Below the pieces are notes generated by a model that made no database searches, was not told where the DNA came from, and saw only the letters and a program-made list of their open reading frames with translations. A stretch of DNA of 64,000 nt from Trujillonella humicola (GTDB lineage Bacteria > Actinomycetota > Actinomycetes > Mycobacteriales > Geodermatophilaceae), in assembly GCF_046233715.1 (NCBI RefSeq), contig NZ_JBJNRJ010000002.1, positions 1 to 64,000 of the forward strand, given 5' to 3'. Below, one piece after another: positions 23,830 through 31,674 of the stretch. The position numbers were made by a program, and so were the translations under genes. Every line of letters starts with the position of its first letter. Position 1 is the stretch's first letter.

Positions 23830-25205
23830 CCTCGCTGGACGCCTTCCGCTATCCGTACGAGGCCCCGGTCTCCGCCGAGCTGTTCGCCCGCGGGCAGCAC
23901 GTGACCCCCGGCGGCGTGAACAGCCCGGTCCGCGCCTTCCGGGCGGTCGGCGGCACCCCGCGGTTCATGGCCGAGGGCCAGGGCCCCTGGCTCACCGACG
24001 CCGACGGCCGCCGCTACGTCGACCTGGTGGCCTCCTGGGGACCGCTGATCCTGGGCCACGCCCACCCGGCGGTCGTCGAGGCGGTCACCGCCGCCGCCCG
24101 TCGCGGCACCTCCTTCGGCGCCCCCACCGCCGGCGAGCTGGAGCTGGCCGAGGAGATCATCGGCCGGATGCCGCCGGTCGAGCGGGTGCGGCTGGTCAAC
24201 TCCGGTACCGAGGCGGTCCTGTCGGCGATCCGGCTGGCCCGGGGCGCGACCGGCCGCCGGCTGGTCGTGAAGTTCGCCGGCTGCTACCACGGCCACGTCG
24301 ACGCGCTGCTGGCGTCGGCCGGCTCCGGCGTGGCCACCCTCGGCCTGCCCGACACCCCCGGCGTCACCACCGGCGCGGCCGCCGACACCGTCGTCCTGCC
24401 CTACAACGACGTCGCCGCCGTCGAGGCGGTCTTCGCCGAGCGCGGGGCCGACATCGCCTGCGTGATCAGCGAGGCGTCGCCGGGGAACATGGGCGTCGTC
24501 CCGCCGCTGGACGGGTTCAACGCCCAGCTGCGGCGCATCACCGCCGAGCACGGCGCGCTGCTGGTCCTCGACGAGGTGATGACCGGCTTCCGGGTGTCGC
24601 GCTCCGGCTGGTACGGCCTCGACCCGGTCGACGCCGACCTGTTCACCTTCGGCAAGGTCATGGGGGGCGGGCTGCCGGCGGCGGCGTTCGGCGGCCGGGC
24701 CGACCTGATGGCGCAGCTGGCGCCGTCCGGGCCGGTCTACCAGGCCGGCACGCTGTCGGGGAACCCGGTCGCCGTGGCGGCCGGGCTCACCACGCTGCGG
24801 CTGTGCACCGACGAGGTCTACGCCCGCTGCGACGAGGTGGCCGTGACCCTGCGCGGCGCGGCCAGCGCCGCCCTCTTCGCCGCCGGCGTGCCGCACCGCA
24901 TCCAGCAGGCCGGGTCGATGTTCTCGGTCTTCTTCGTCCCCGACGACCGCCAGGTGCGCGACTTCGACGACGCCCGCAGCCAGGAGACCTTCCGCTACAC
25001 CGCCTTCTTCCACGCCATGCTCAGCCGCGGCGTCTACCTGCCGCCCTCGGCGTTCGAGGCCTGGTTCGTCAGCGCCGCGCTGGACGACGACGCGGTGCAG
25101 CGCGTCCTCGACGCGCTGCCGGCCGCGGCCCAGGCGGCCGCCGAGGCCACCCCGGAGGGCGCACCGCGGGTGACCGGCCAGGACCCGAGCGAGGTCAGCA
25201 CCTGA
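23826..25205 (+). CDS. hemL: Glutamate-1-semialdehyde 2,1-aminomutase
   Basis: 459 residues from GTG. A class III PLP enzyme that shifts the amino group of glutamate-1-semialdehyde to give 5-aminolevulinate. The PLP lysine is Lys277 in TFGKVMGGGLPAAAFGG, LVNSGTEAVLSAIRLARG forms the phosphate cup, and LLVLDEVMTGFRVSRSGW contains the PLP-N1 Asp. TPGGVNSPVRAFRAVGG is the family opening. It completes the C5 route with hemA. Overlaps neighbours on both sides. Confidence 0.96.
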   Translation: MTSLDAFRYPYEAPVSAELFARGQHVTPGGVNSPVRAFRAVGGTPRFMAEGQGPWLTDADGRRYVDLVASWGPLILGHAHPAVVEAVTAAARRGTSFGAPTAGELELAEEIIGRMPPVERVRLVNSGTEAVLSAIRLARGATGRRLVVKFAGCYHGHVDALLASAGSGVATLGLPDTPGVTTGAAADTVVLPYNDVAAVEAVFAERGADIACVISEASPGNMGVVPPLDGFNAQLRRITAEHGALLVLDEVMTGFRVSRSGWYGLDPVDADLFTFGKVMGGGLPAAAFGGRADLMAQLAPSGPVYQAGTLSGNPVAVAAGLTTLRLCTDEVYARCDEVAVTLRGAASAALFAAGVPHRIQQAGSMFSVFFVPDDRQVRDFDDARSQETFRYTAFFHAMLSRGVYLPPSAFEAWFVSAALDDDAVQRVLDALPAAAQAAAEATPEGAPRVTGQDPSEVST

Positions 25206-25852
25206 TGCCCGAGACCACCGTCGTCCACCTGCTGCGCCACGGCGAGGTGCACAACCCCGCCAAGGTGCTCTACGGGCGGCTGCCCGGCTACCGGCTGTCG
25301 ACGGCCGGCGAGGAGATGGCCGGCAGCGCCGCCCGCTGGTTCACCGGCGTCGCCGCCGACCCGGTCGTCACGTACCTGGTGTCCAGCCCGCTCGAGCGCG
25401 CCCAGCAGACCGCGGCGCCGATCGCCGAGGCCCTCGGCCTGCCGGTCGCCACCGACGAGCGGCTGATCGAGGCCGCCAGCGACTTCGAGGGGCTGCGGGT
25501 GGCCGTGGGCGACGGCGCGCTGCGCGACCCGCGGCACTGGTGGAAGCTGCGCAACCCGTTCCGGCCGTCCTGGGGCGAGCCGTACGTGGAGATCGCCGCC
25601 CGCATGCTGCGCGCGGTCGAGGCGGCGCGGGACGCCGCCCGCGGCTCGGCCGCGGTCTGCGTCAGCCACCAGCTGCCGATCTGGACGCTGCGGCTGCACC
25701 TGGAGGGGCGCCGGTACGTGCACGACCCGCGGCGCCGCGAGTGCGCGCTGGCCAGCGTCACGTCGGTGACCTACACCGACGACCGGGTCGCCGGTGTCAC
25801 CTACGCCGAGCCGGCCGGCGCCACCGACCCCGACGCGGTGCCCGGCGCATGA
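25205..25852 (+). CDS. Histidine phosphatase family protein (phosphoglycerate-mutase-like)
   Basis: 215 residues. The catalytic motif LLRHGEVHNP has Arg11-His12-Gly13, LSSPLERAQQTA-type arginine is in SSPLERAQQTAAPIAEAL, the acid is in DERLIEAASDFEG, and the second His is in CVSHQLPIWTLRL. Substrate not determinable. Rv0525 holds this place in M. tuberculosis. The start overlaps hemL by one base (TGATG) and the end overlaps tlpA by 4 nt, so it is part of the heme/cytochrome operon. Confidence 0.9.
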   Translation: MPETTVVHLLRHGEVHNPAKVLYGRLPGYRLSTAGEEMAGSAARWFTGVAADPVVTYLVSSPLERAQQTAAPIAEALGLPVATDERLIEAASDFEGLRVAVGDGALRDPRHWWKLRNPFRPSWGEPYVEIAARMLRAVEAARDAARGSAAVCVSHQLPIWTLRLHLEGRRYVHDPRRRECALASVTSVTYTDDRVAGVTYAEPAGATDPDAVPGA

Positions 25853-26427
25853 GGAAGCTCCTCGCGGCCCTCGGGGGCGCCGCCCTGCTCGCCGCCGGCT
25901 GCACCACCGGCGAGGGGTCGGCGGTGGACGTCAACAACGGCGGCGAGTTCCGCTTCGTCGCGGGCACCCCGGCCGGCGAGGTCATCCCCGAGGACGAGCG
26001 GGCGACCGCGCCCGAGTTCGCCGGGCAGCTGCTCGGCGGCGGCGACTTCGACTCCGCGGACCTGACCGGGGACATCGCCGTCCTCAACTTCTGGGGCAGC
26101 TGGTGCGCGCCGTGCCGGGTCGAGACGCCGGAGTTCCAGCAGGTCTACGCCGAGGTGCGCGACGACGGGGTGGAGTTCGTCGGGCTGAACGTCAAGGAGA
26201 CCGACCCGCAGTTCGCCGAGGCGTTCGTCGACTCCAACGGCATCGAGTTCCCGTCGGTGTACGACCCCCGCGGCGAGGTCGCCCTGGCGTTCCGGAACTA
26301 CCCCGCCAACGCCGTCCCGTCCACGATCGTGCTCGACCGGGACTACCGGGTCGCCGCCGTCTACACCAGCCAGGTCTCGCAGGAGGACCTGCGCGCCACG
26401 CTCGACCGGCTGCTCGAGGAGGGCTGA
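25849..26427 (+). CDS. Thioredoxin-fold lipoprotein, TlpA/ResA family
   Basis: 192 residues. Signal peptide with lipobox LLAAGC (lipid Cys18), then a flexible segment and a thioredoxin fold with NFWGSWCAPCRVE (Cys86, Cys89) and cis-Pro region NAVPSTIVLD. The protein sits outside the membrane and probably reduces the CxxCH of apocytochrome c, receiving electrons from CcdA encoded next. It matches Rv0526. Ends one base before the ccdA start. Confidence 0.93.
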   Translation: MRKLLAALGGAALLAAGCTTGEGSAVDVNNGGEFRFVAGTPAGEVIPEDERATAPEFAGQLLGGGDFDSADLTGDIAVLNFWGSWCAPCRVETPEFQQVYAEVRDDGVEFVGLNVKETDPQFAEAFVDSNGIEFPSVYDPRGEVALAFRNYPANAVPSTIVLDRDYRVAAVYTSQVSQEDLRATLDRLLEEG

Positions 26428-26428
26428 C

Positions 26429-27289
26429 GTGGGAGAGACCTTCAGCGGCCTGGTCACCGACGGCCCGCTCCTGGTCGCCGCGGCCGTCGCGGCGCTGGTC
26501 GGGCTGATCAGCTTCGCCTCGCCCTGCGTGCTCCCGCTCGTGCCCGGCTACCTGTCCTACGTCGCCGGCCTGGCCGGCACCGGTCGGACGGCGGACGGTG
26601 ACCGGCCCGCCGGCGGCGGGACGACCAGTACGGGGACGACGGGGACGGCGGCGGCGGGGACGGCGACGGCCACGGCGACGGTCGCGGCGGCCGACCAGCG
26701 GACCGGCCGCCGGCAGATGGTGCTGGGCTCGCTGCTGTTCGTGCTGGGCTTCACCGCGGTCTTCGTCGCGCTCGGCACCGCGGCCGGCTCGCTGGGGCGG
26801 CTGCTGCTCGTCCACGACGACGTCATCACCCGGGTGATGGGCGTCGTCGTCATCGTGGTGGGCCTGGGGTTCCTCGGCTGGCTGCCGCTGCTGCAGCGCA
26901 CCAAGCGGCTGTCGCTGCGGCCCGCGACCGGGCTGGTCGGCGCGCCGCTGCTCGGCGTCGTCTTCGGCCTGGGGTGGACGCCGTGCCTGGGGCCGACGCT
27001 GGGCGCCGTCCTCAGCCTCGCCTACGCGGAGGGCACCGCCGGCCGCGGCGCGTTCCTGTCGGTGGCGTACTGCCTGGGCCTCGGCGTGCCCTTCGTGCTG
27101 GTCGCGCTCGGCGCGCGCTGGGCGCTGGGTGCCACCACGTTCCTGCGCCGGCACGCGCGCGCCGTCACCCGGGTGGGCGGCGGGCTGCTCGTGCTCGTCG
27201 GTCTCCTGCTGGTCACCGGCGCGTGGGCCGAGATGATGGGCTGGCTGCGCTCCTGGGCGGCCACCACCGGGATCGGGACGACGCTGTGA
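26429..27289 (+). CDS. ccdA: Cytochrome c biogenesis protein CcdA (thiol-electron carrier)
   Basis: 286 residues from GTG. About six membrane segments. The redox cysteines are Cys33 in ISFASPCVLPLVPGYLSY and Cys186 in LGWTPCLGPTLGAVLSLAY, the standard pair that passes electrons across the membrane. A 40-residue Gly/Thr/Ala stretch (about 52-91) sits in the first long loop and comes from a GAC/GGC-type low-complexity DNA run, unusual for the family. The next small ORF overlaps its stop (GTGA). Confidence 0.92.
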   Translation: MGETFSGLVTDGPLLVAAAVAALVGLISFASPCVLPLVPGYLSYVAGLAGTGRTADGDRPAGGGTTSTGTTGTAAAGTATATATVAAADQRTGRRQMVLGSLLFVLGFTAVFVALGTAAGSLGRLLLVHDDVITRVMGVVVIVVGLGFLGWLPLLQRTKRLSLRPATGLVGAPLLGVVFGLGWTPCLGPTLGAVLSLAYAEGTAGRGAFLSVAYCLGLGVPFVLVALGARWALGATTFLRRHARAVTRVGGGLLVLVGLLLVTGAWAEMMGWLRSWAATTGIGTTL

Positions 27290-27366
27290 GCGAGCTCGCG
27301 AGACCACAGCGCGGGCACAGCACGGGTCGGAACGGCCAGGACGAGCGCCGGCGAGGACTGACGTGA
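27286..27366 (+). CDS. 26-codon bridging ORF between ccdA and resB
   Basis: GTG overlaps the ccdA stop and TGA overlaps the resB GTG start (GTGA at both ends). The DNA begins GTGAGCGAGCTCGCGAGACC and ends near GACGAGCGCCGGCGAGGA. Both ends recur in the nuoF-nuoG gap at 49894-49974, which is also exactly 81 nt. Peptide MSELARPQRG.... More likely a mobile or shared spacer that preserves translational coupling than a real protein. Confidence 0.4.
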   Translation: MSELARPQRGHSTGRNGQDERRRGLT

Positions 27367-29033
27367 CGACCACCGCCCCGCCCCGGCAGGCCGCCACCCC
27401 GCCACCGCCGCCGGCCCGGCCCTCCGCCGGCCGGCGCGTCTGGAACCTGTGGCTGCGCTGGTGGCGCCGGCTGACCGCCATGCGGACGGCGATCATCCTG
27501 CTGTTCCTGCTCGCGCTGGCGGCGATCCCCGGATCCTTGCTGCCGCAGCGCTCGCTGTCGCAGACCGCCGTCGCCCGGTACTTCGCCGACCACCCGACGC
27601 TCGCGCCGGTGCTGGACCGGCTGTACCTGTTCGACGTCTTCAGCTCCCCGTGGTTCGCCGCGATCTACCTGCTCCTGTTCGTCTCGCTCATCGGCTGCGT
27701 GCTGCCCCGCGCGGTGGAGCACGCCCGTGCGCTGCGCACCCCGCCGCCGGCCGCGCCGCGCAACCTGCTGCGGCTGCCGGACTCCGCGCGGCTGGAGATC
27801 CCGTCCGGCGGCCCGGACCCCCTCGACGTCGTCGAGGAGGAGCTGCGGGTGCGCCGCTACCGCGTCGTCCGGCGCTCGACCGCTGCCGGCTCTGCCGATC
27901 CCGCCGGGTCCCGCGGCGACGAGCTCTCCGCGGAGAAGGGGTACCTCAAGGAGGCCGGGAACCTGCTGTTCCACCTCTCCCTGGTGGCCCTGCTGGTGGC
28001 GCTGGCCGGCGGGAAGCTCTGGGGCTACGAGGGCAGCATCCTGGTCACCGAGGGCCAGGGGTTCTGCAACGCCTTCCAGCAGTACGACACCTACTCCGCC
28101 GGTCCGCTGGTCGAGGGCGGGGACCTCGCCCCGCTGTGCGTCGACCTCGCGGACTTCCGCGCCGAGTACGAGGAGGACCTGACCGCCTCCTCGTTCACCG
28201 CCGACATCGCCTACGGCGCACCGGGGGCGCAGGCCGCGGAGCGGACCATCGGCGTCAACGACCCGCTGCGCGTGGACGGCGCGCGGGTGTACCTGACCGG
28301 CCACGGCTACTCGCCGACGTTCACGGTGACGGCCAACGGCCGGACCTTCGAGGACGTCTCCGCACCGTTCCTGCCCACCGACCAGGCGACGATGGGCAGC
28401 GAGGGCGCGCTGAAGCTGCCCGACCTGGGCGCCGACGCCGAGTCGCAGCTGGCCATCCAGGGCTTCTTCGCGCCGACCGGGGTCGTGCGGGACGGCATCC
28501 TGGCCAGCGTCGACCCGCGCCCGCTGGAGCCGCGGGTGGCGGTCGTGGCCTACCAGGGCTACCTGGGGCTGGACAGCGGCCGGCCCCAGTCGGTGTACGC
28601 CATCGAGCAGGAGCAGATCGACCGCGGCGCCCTGGAGCGCGTCGGCTCGGCGAACCTGGCCGTCGGCGAGACGCTGACGCTGCCCGACGGCACGGCGATC
28701 ACCTTCACCGGCTACCGGCAGTTCGCCGCCCTGCAGCTGTCGCACGACCCGGGGCAGGTGGGGGTGCTCGTGGCCGCCATCGCCGTCCTGGTGGGGCTGC
28801 TCGCCATGCTCCTGCTGCGCCGGGAGCGGGTCTTCGCCCGCGTCGGCCCGGCCGCCGGGGGCAGCGGTACCGTGCTGACCATCGGCTCGCTCACGCGGGG
28901 CGGCGGAGAGGGCACCGAGCGCTTCGCCGTGCTGGCCGACGACCTGCGGGCGGCGCTGGCCGCCCGCGCACCCGCACGCACCGCCCCGCCGGCCGGCGGG
29001 GCTCGCCCGGACCCGGAGGTCCCCACCCCGTGA
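27363..29033 (+). CDS. resB: Cytochrome c biogenesis protein ResB (Ccs1)
   Basis: 556 residues from GTG. Three N-terminal membrane segments (near 40-60, 98-116, 198-215), a long outside domain (about 216-455) and a C-terminal segment near 465-485. LRWWRRLTAMRTAIILLFLLA and YLLLFVSLIGCVLPR are characteristic of ResB/Ccs1, as is YLKEAGNLLFHLSLVALLVAL. With CcsB it forms the system II heme lyase that attaches heme to cytochrome c outside the membrane. The end overlaps ccsB by 4 nt. Confidence 0.93.
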   Translation: MTTTAPPRQAATPPPPPARPSAGRRVWNLWLRWWRRLTAMRTAIILLFLLALAAIPGSLLPQRSLSQTAVARYFADHPTLAPVLDRLYLFDVFSSPWFAAIYLLLFVSLIGCVLPRAVEHARALRTPPPAAPRNLLRLPDSARLEIPSGGPDPLDVVEEELRVRRYRVVRRSTAAGSADPAGSRGDELSAEKGYLKEAGNLLFHLSLVALLVALAGGKLWGYEGSILVTEGQGFCNAFQQYDTYSAGPLVEGGDLAPLCVDLADFRAEYEEDLTASSFTADIAYGAPGAQAAERTIGVNDPLRVDGARVYLTGHGYSPTFTVTANGRTFEDVSAPFLPTDQATMGSEGALKLPDLGADAESQLAIQGFFAPTGVVRDGILASVDPRPLEPRVAVVAYQGYLGLDSGRPQSVYAIEQEQIDRGALERVGSANLAVGETLTLPDGTAITFTGYRQFAALQLSHDPGQVGVLVAAIAVLVGLLAMLLLRRERVFARVGPAAGGSGTVLTIGSLTRGGGEGTERFAVLADDLRAALAARAPARTAPPAGGARPDPEVPTP

Positions 29034-30010
29034 CCGTCGACACCACCCTGGCCGACCTGTCCGACACGCTGTTCTCGATCAGCGTCGGCCTGTACTCGCT
29101 GGCCGTCGTGGCCTTCTGCGCGCAGCTGGCCTTCGGCCGCCGCCCCGCCGCCCGGCGCGAGCTGGTCGGTGCCGGTGCCGGTGCCGGTGCCGGTGGTGTC
29201 CCGCCCGCGCCGGCGGGAGGCGACGCGCCCGCCGAGCCGGCGAGCGTCCGCCGCTACGGGCTGGCCGGCATGGTCCTCACGGTGCTGGGCGCGCTGGCCC
29301 AGGGCGGCGTCCTGCTGTTCCGCGGCCTGGCCACCGACCGGCTGCCGTGGGGCAACATGTACGAGTTCGCGACCGGCGTCGTCCTCGTGGCCGTCGTCGC
29401 CTTCGTCGTCCTGGCGCTGCGGCGGCCCGCGCTGCGCCACCTCGGCGTCTTCGTCCTCGTCCCGGTCGTGCTCTCCATGGTCGGGATCGGCCTGTTCCTC
29501 TACGCCGAGGCCGGGCCGCTGGTGGCCTCGCTGCGCTCGAGCTGGCTGGCCGTGCACGTCTCCACGGCGATCCTGGGCTTCGGCGTCTTCTTCGTGAGCG
29601 GGATCGCCAGCGTCATGTACCTGCTCCGGGCCCGCCACGATGCCCGCGTCGCCGACGGCACGGCCCCCGGTGGTGGCCTGCTCGACCGCCTGCCCTCGTC
29701 CGCCGCGCTGGACCGGGTGGCCCACCGCACCGCGGTCTTCGGGTTCCCGATCTGGACCTTCGCGGTGATCGCCGGCGCCATCTGGGCCGAGAGCGCCTGG
29801 GGCCGCTTCTGGGGCTGGGACCCCAAGGAGACCTGGGCCTTCATCGCGTGGGTCGTCTACGCCGCCTACCTGCACGCCCGGACCACGGCCGGCTGGCGCG
29901 GCCGGCCGGCCGCGTGGGTCAACGTGGTCGGGCTGGGCGTCATGATCTTCAACCTGCTCTACGTCAACATGGTGTCCACCGGCCTGCACAGCTACGCCGG
30001 CGTCTCCTGA
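29030..30010 (+). CDS. ccsB: Cytochrome c biogenesis protein CcsB/CcsA (heme handling, ResC-type)
   Basis: 326 residues from GTG. Eight hydrophobic segments. The heme-binding WWD signature is WGRFWGWDPKETWAFIAWVV (about 259-278), with conserved histidines in WLAVHVSTAILG, RTAVF-preceding AHRT and LHARTTAG. It moves heme across the membrane and, with ResB, attaches it to apocytochromes. A Gly-Ala repeat near 47-55 comes from a GGTGCC hexamer run. Last gene of the run, followed by two hairpins. Confidence 0.93.
   Translation: MTVDTTLADLSDTLFSISVGLYSLAVVAFCAQLAFGRRPAARRELVGAGAGAGAGGVPPAPAGGDAPAEPASVRRYGLAGMVLTVLGALAQGGVLLFRGLATDRLPWGNMYEFATGVVLVAVVAFVVLALRRPALRHLGVFVLVPVVLSMVGIGLFLYAEAGPLVASLRSSWLAVHVSTAILGFGVFFVSGIASVMYLLRARHDARVADGTAPGGGLLDRLPSSAALDRVAHRTAVFGFPIWTFAVIAGAIWAESAWGRFWGWDPKETWAFIAWVVYAAYLHARTTAGWRGRPAAWVNVVGLGVMIFNLLYVNMVSTGLHSYAGVS
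29168..29191 (+). repeat. GGTGCC hexamer x4 inside ccsB
   Basis: Four tandem copies of GGTGCC encode Gly-Ala pairs in the first loop of CcsB. Because the unit is a multiple of three, copy-number changes would alter loop length without breaking the frame. Confidence 0.7.
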
Positions 30011-30022
30011 GCCGCCGGCCCG

Positions 30023-30063
30023 GCCGCTCCCCGGAGCGGCAGCGGTGGTCACTCCGGGTGACC
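30023..30063 (+). terminator. Double hairpin after ccsB
   Basis: GCCGCTCC/GGAGCGGC (30023-30040) and GGTCAC/GTGACC with loop TCCGG (30047-30063), 12 nt behind the ccsB stop. Likely end of the rex-hem-ccs transcript. Confidence 0.55.
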
Positions 30064-30143
30064 GGACCCGGACGGGGGACGTCGGCGAGTGACGGGAACG
30101 CCCCGTCCGTGCTGGGATGCAGCCATGGACGGCGACGGGGCTG

Positions 30144-30446
30144 ATGACCGTGGGTAGGCATGCAGCAGCGGCGGGCGCGGACGCCGACCCGGTGGTCGCT
30201 GCGGCGCTCGCCCGGCGCGGACCGGCGGTCACCGGTCCGCGGCACGCCCGTGACGGCGAGGAGCGGCGTCCGACGCCGGTCGGCTGGCCCGGCCGGGACG
30301 ACGACGCCCCGGGCGGCTCACCGGTGGGCTGGCCGGGTTCGATCACCGACGAGCCGGCCACGCAGCCGGCCGCCGAGCCGGCCGCGGCGCCGGAGTCCGT
30401 GCGCCCCCGCGGGTGGCGGCGCCTCTTCGGCGGCCGCGCCGCCTAG
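30144..30446 (+). CDS. Hypothetical small protein ending WRRLFGG
   Basis: 100 residues from ATG at 30144 (GGGG 6 nt upstream); another in-frame ATG at 30117 would add nine residues. It is Ala/Pro/Gly-rich with a repeated PVGWPG at about 45 and 60 and a basic amphipathic end RPRGWRRLFGGRAA, often seen in short actinobacterial proteins. No family assigned. It is a free-standing frame with a terminator behind it, which supports it modestly. Confidence 0.5.
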   Translation: MTVGRHAAAAGADADPVVAAALARRGPAVTGPRHARDGEERRPTPVGWPGRDDDAPGGSPVGWPGSITDEPATQPAAEPAAAPESVRPRGWRRLFGGRAA

Positions 30447-30486
30447 CCCGCCACCCGCAGACGGGGCAGGGGCGGGCGGGCAGCCC

Positions 30487-30507
30487 GGCCCGCCGCGGAG
30501 GCGGGCC
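30487..30507. terminator. Bidirectional hairpin between convergent small genes
   Basis: GGCCCGCC and GGCGGGCC (8 bp) with loop GCGGA, between the gene ending at 30446 and the minus-strand gene ending at 30517. Confidence 0.6.
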
Positions 30508-30516
30508 GCCGGCCGC

Positions 30517-30750
30517 TCAGGCCGGCGAGCCGTCGTCGCGGCGGGCGCGACGCTCCAGCTCGCGGAGGAACTCGGGGTCGTCGTCGGGCGCGACCGGACG
30601 CGTGCTGCGCGGGGGCCGGGGCCGGCGCTGCGGGCGCGGAGCGCCCAGGCCGGCACCCCCCGCCGTGCCGGACTTCTCCGCCGCACGCATGACCAGCACG
30701 ACCACCGCGATCGCCACCACCAGGAACACCAGGAACACCACGGGCGCCAC
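30517..30750 (-). CDS. Single-span small membrane protein
   Basis: 77 residues from GTG at 30750, with GGAGA about 9 nt upstream. Residues 2-20 (APVVFLVFLVVAIAVVVLVM) are one membrane helix, followed by a basic Pro/Arg stretch and a conserved-looking end DDDPEFLRELERRARRDD. Short actinobacterial membrane proteins with a DDPEFLRELE tail are common and uncharacterised. It is divergent from the Lrp/AsnC gene. Confidence 0.7.
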   Translation of the reverse strand: MAPVVFLVFLVVAIAVVVLVMRAAEKSGTAGGAGLGAPRPQRRPRPPRSTRPVAPDDDPEFLRELERRARRDDGSPA

Positions 30751-30801
30751 CTCTCCGTCTCCCCCCGTGGGACGAGGGTACGTCCGTGGCGATACTCGGG
30801 G

Positions 30802-31281
30802 GTGGGGACGGAGCGTCCGATCCCCGTCCGGACGGAGGACGTCATCGACGCGGTGGACCGAAGGCTCATCGAACTGCTGCAGGCCAACGGGCGGGCGAGC
30901 TACGCGGAGCTGGCCCGCCAGGTGGGTCTCTCGGCGCCCGCGGTGCACGAGCGGGTCGGCAAGCTGGAGGCCGCCGGTGTCATCACCGGCTACCGGGCGG
31001 TCGTCGACCCCATGGCCGTGGGGCTCGACGTCACGGCCCTGATCAGCGTCATCGAGAGCGACTCCGTCGACGAGACCGGCGTGGAGGCGGCGCTGGCCGC
31101 CATGCCCGAGGTCGAGGACTGCTGGCGGGTGGCCGGCAGCGAGGGGTACGTGCTGAAGGTCCGTGTGGCCGACATCCCGGCACTCGAGGCGGCCATCAGC
31201 GCGTTGAACCGGATCAGAGGAGTCGCACGCACCCGGACCACGGTGGTGCTCTCGACGAAGTGGGAGGGCCGGCATGGCTGA
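30802..31281 (+). CDS. Lrp/AsnC family transcriptional regulator
   Basis: 159 residues from GTG at 30802. GATACT at 30791-30796 lies 5 nt upstream with no ribosome-binding site, so the mRNA may be leaderless. HTH at about 14-60 (VDRRLIELLQANGRASYAEL, LSAPAVHERVGKLEAAGVI), then the RAM ligand/oligomer domain from about 75 (VTALISVIESDSV, EVEDCWRVAGSEGYVLKVRV). These proteins sense amino acids, but the effector here is unknown. It overlaps the DUF4229 gene by 8 nt. Confidence 0.9.
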   Translation: MGTERPIPVRTEDVIDAVDRRLIELLQANGRASYAELARQVGLSAPAVHERVGKLEAAGVITGYRAVVDPMAVGLDVTALISVIESDSVDETGVEAALAAMPEVEDCWRVAGSEGYVLKVRVADIPALEAAISALNRIRGVARTRTTVVLSTKWEGRHG

Positions 31282-31612
31282 GCCGACGGACCGGACGACC
31301 GACCCGGCGACCCCCGGGTCCCCGACGGGCGGGCCGGCGACGCCCCCACGGGTGGCGCCGCCGCTGGTGCTCTACACCCTGGGCCGGCTGCTCATCACCG
31401 TCGCCCTCGTCGCGCTGATCTGGGTGGCCGGGCTCCCCGGTTTCCCGGCGCTGCTGTTCGGCCTGCTGCTGTCGATGCCCGCGGCGCACTTCCTGCTGCG
31501 CGGCGTCCGCGAGCGGCTCACCGAGGCCCTCGCGGCGCGGGGTGTCGCCCGACGCGCCGCGAAGGAGGACCTGCGCGCGCGGCTGTCCGGCGACGCCGAC
31601 GACGACGTCTGA
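31274..31612 (+). CDS. DUF4229 membrane protein
   Basis: 112 residues. Pro/Thr-rich leader (1-32), two membrane segments at about 33-52 (LVLYTLGRLLITVALVALIW) and 58-78, then a basic helical tail ending in acidic residues. LYTLGRLL and LRRERLT-like ERLTEALAAR are the DUF4229 hallmarks. Function unknown. Located beside menA in many actinobacteria, convergent with it here. Confidence 0.85.
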   Translation: MAEPTDRTTDPATPGSPTGGPATPPRVAPPLVLYTLGRLLITVALVALIWVAGLPGFPALLFGLLLSMPAAHFLLRGVRERLTEALAARGVARRAAKEDLRARLSGDADDDV

Positions 31613-31614
31613 GA

Positions 31615-31630
31615 CCCTCGATCCCGAGGG
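31615..31630. terminator. Hairpin between DUF4229 and menA
   Basis: CCCTCG/CGAGGG, loop ATCC, starting 3 nt after the DUF4229 stop, followed by a CCGGTACCGG palindrome at 31632-31641. Could serve both converging genes. Confidence 0.5.
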
Positions 31631-31674
31631 CCGGTACCGGCGGGGCCGGCTGTTCGGCCGTCCGGCGCCCTTCG

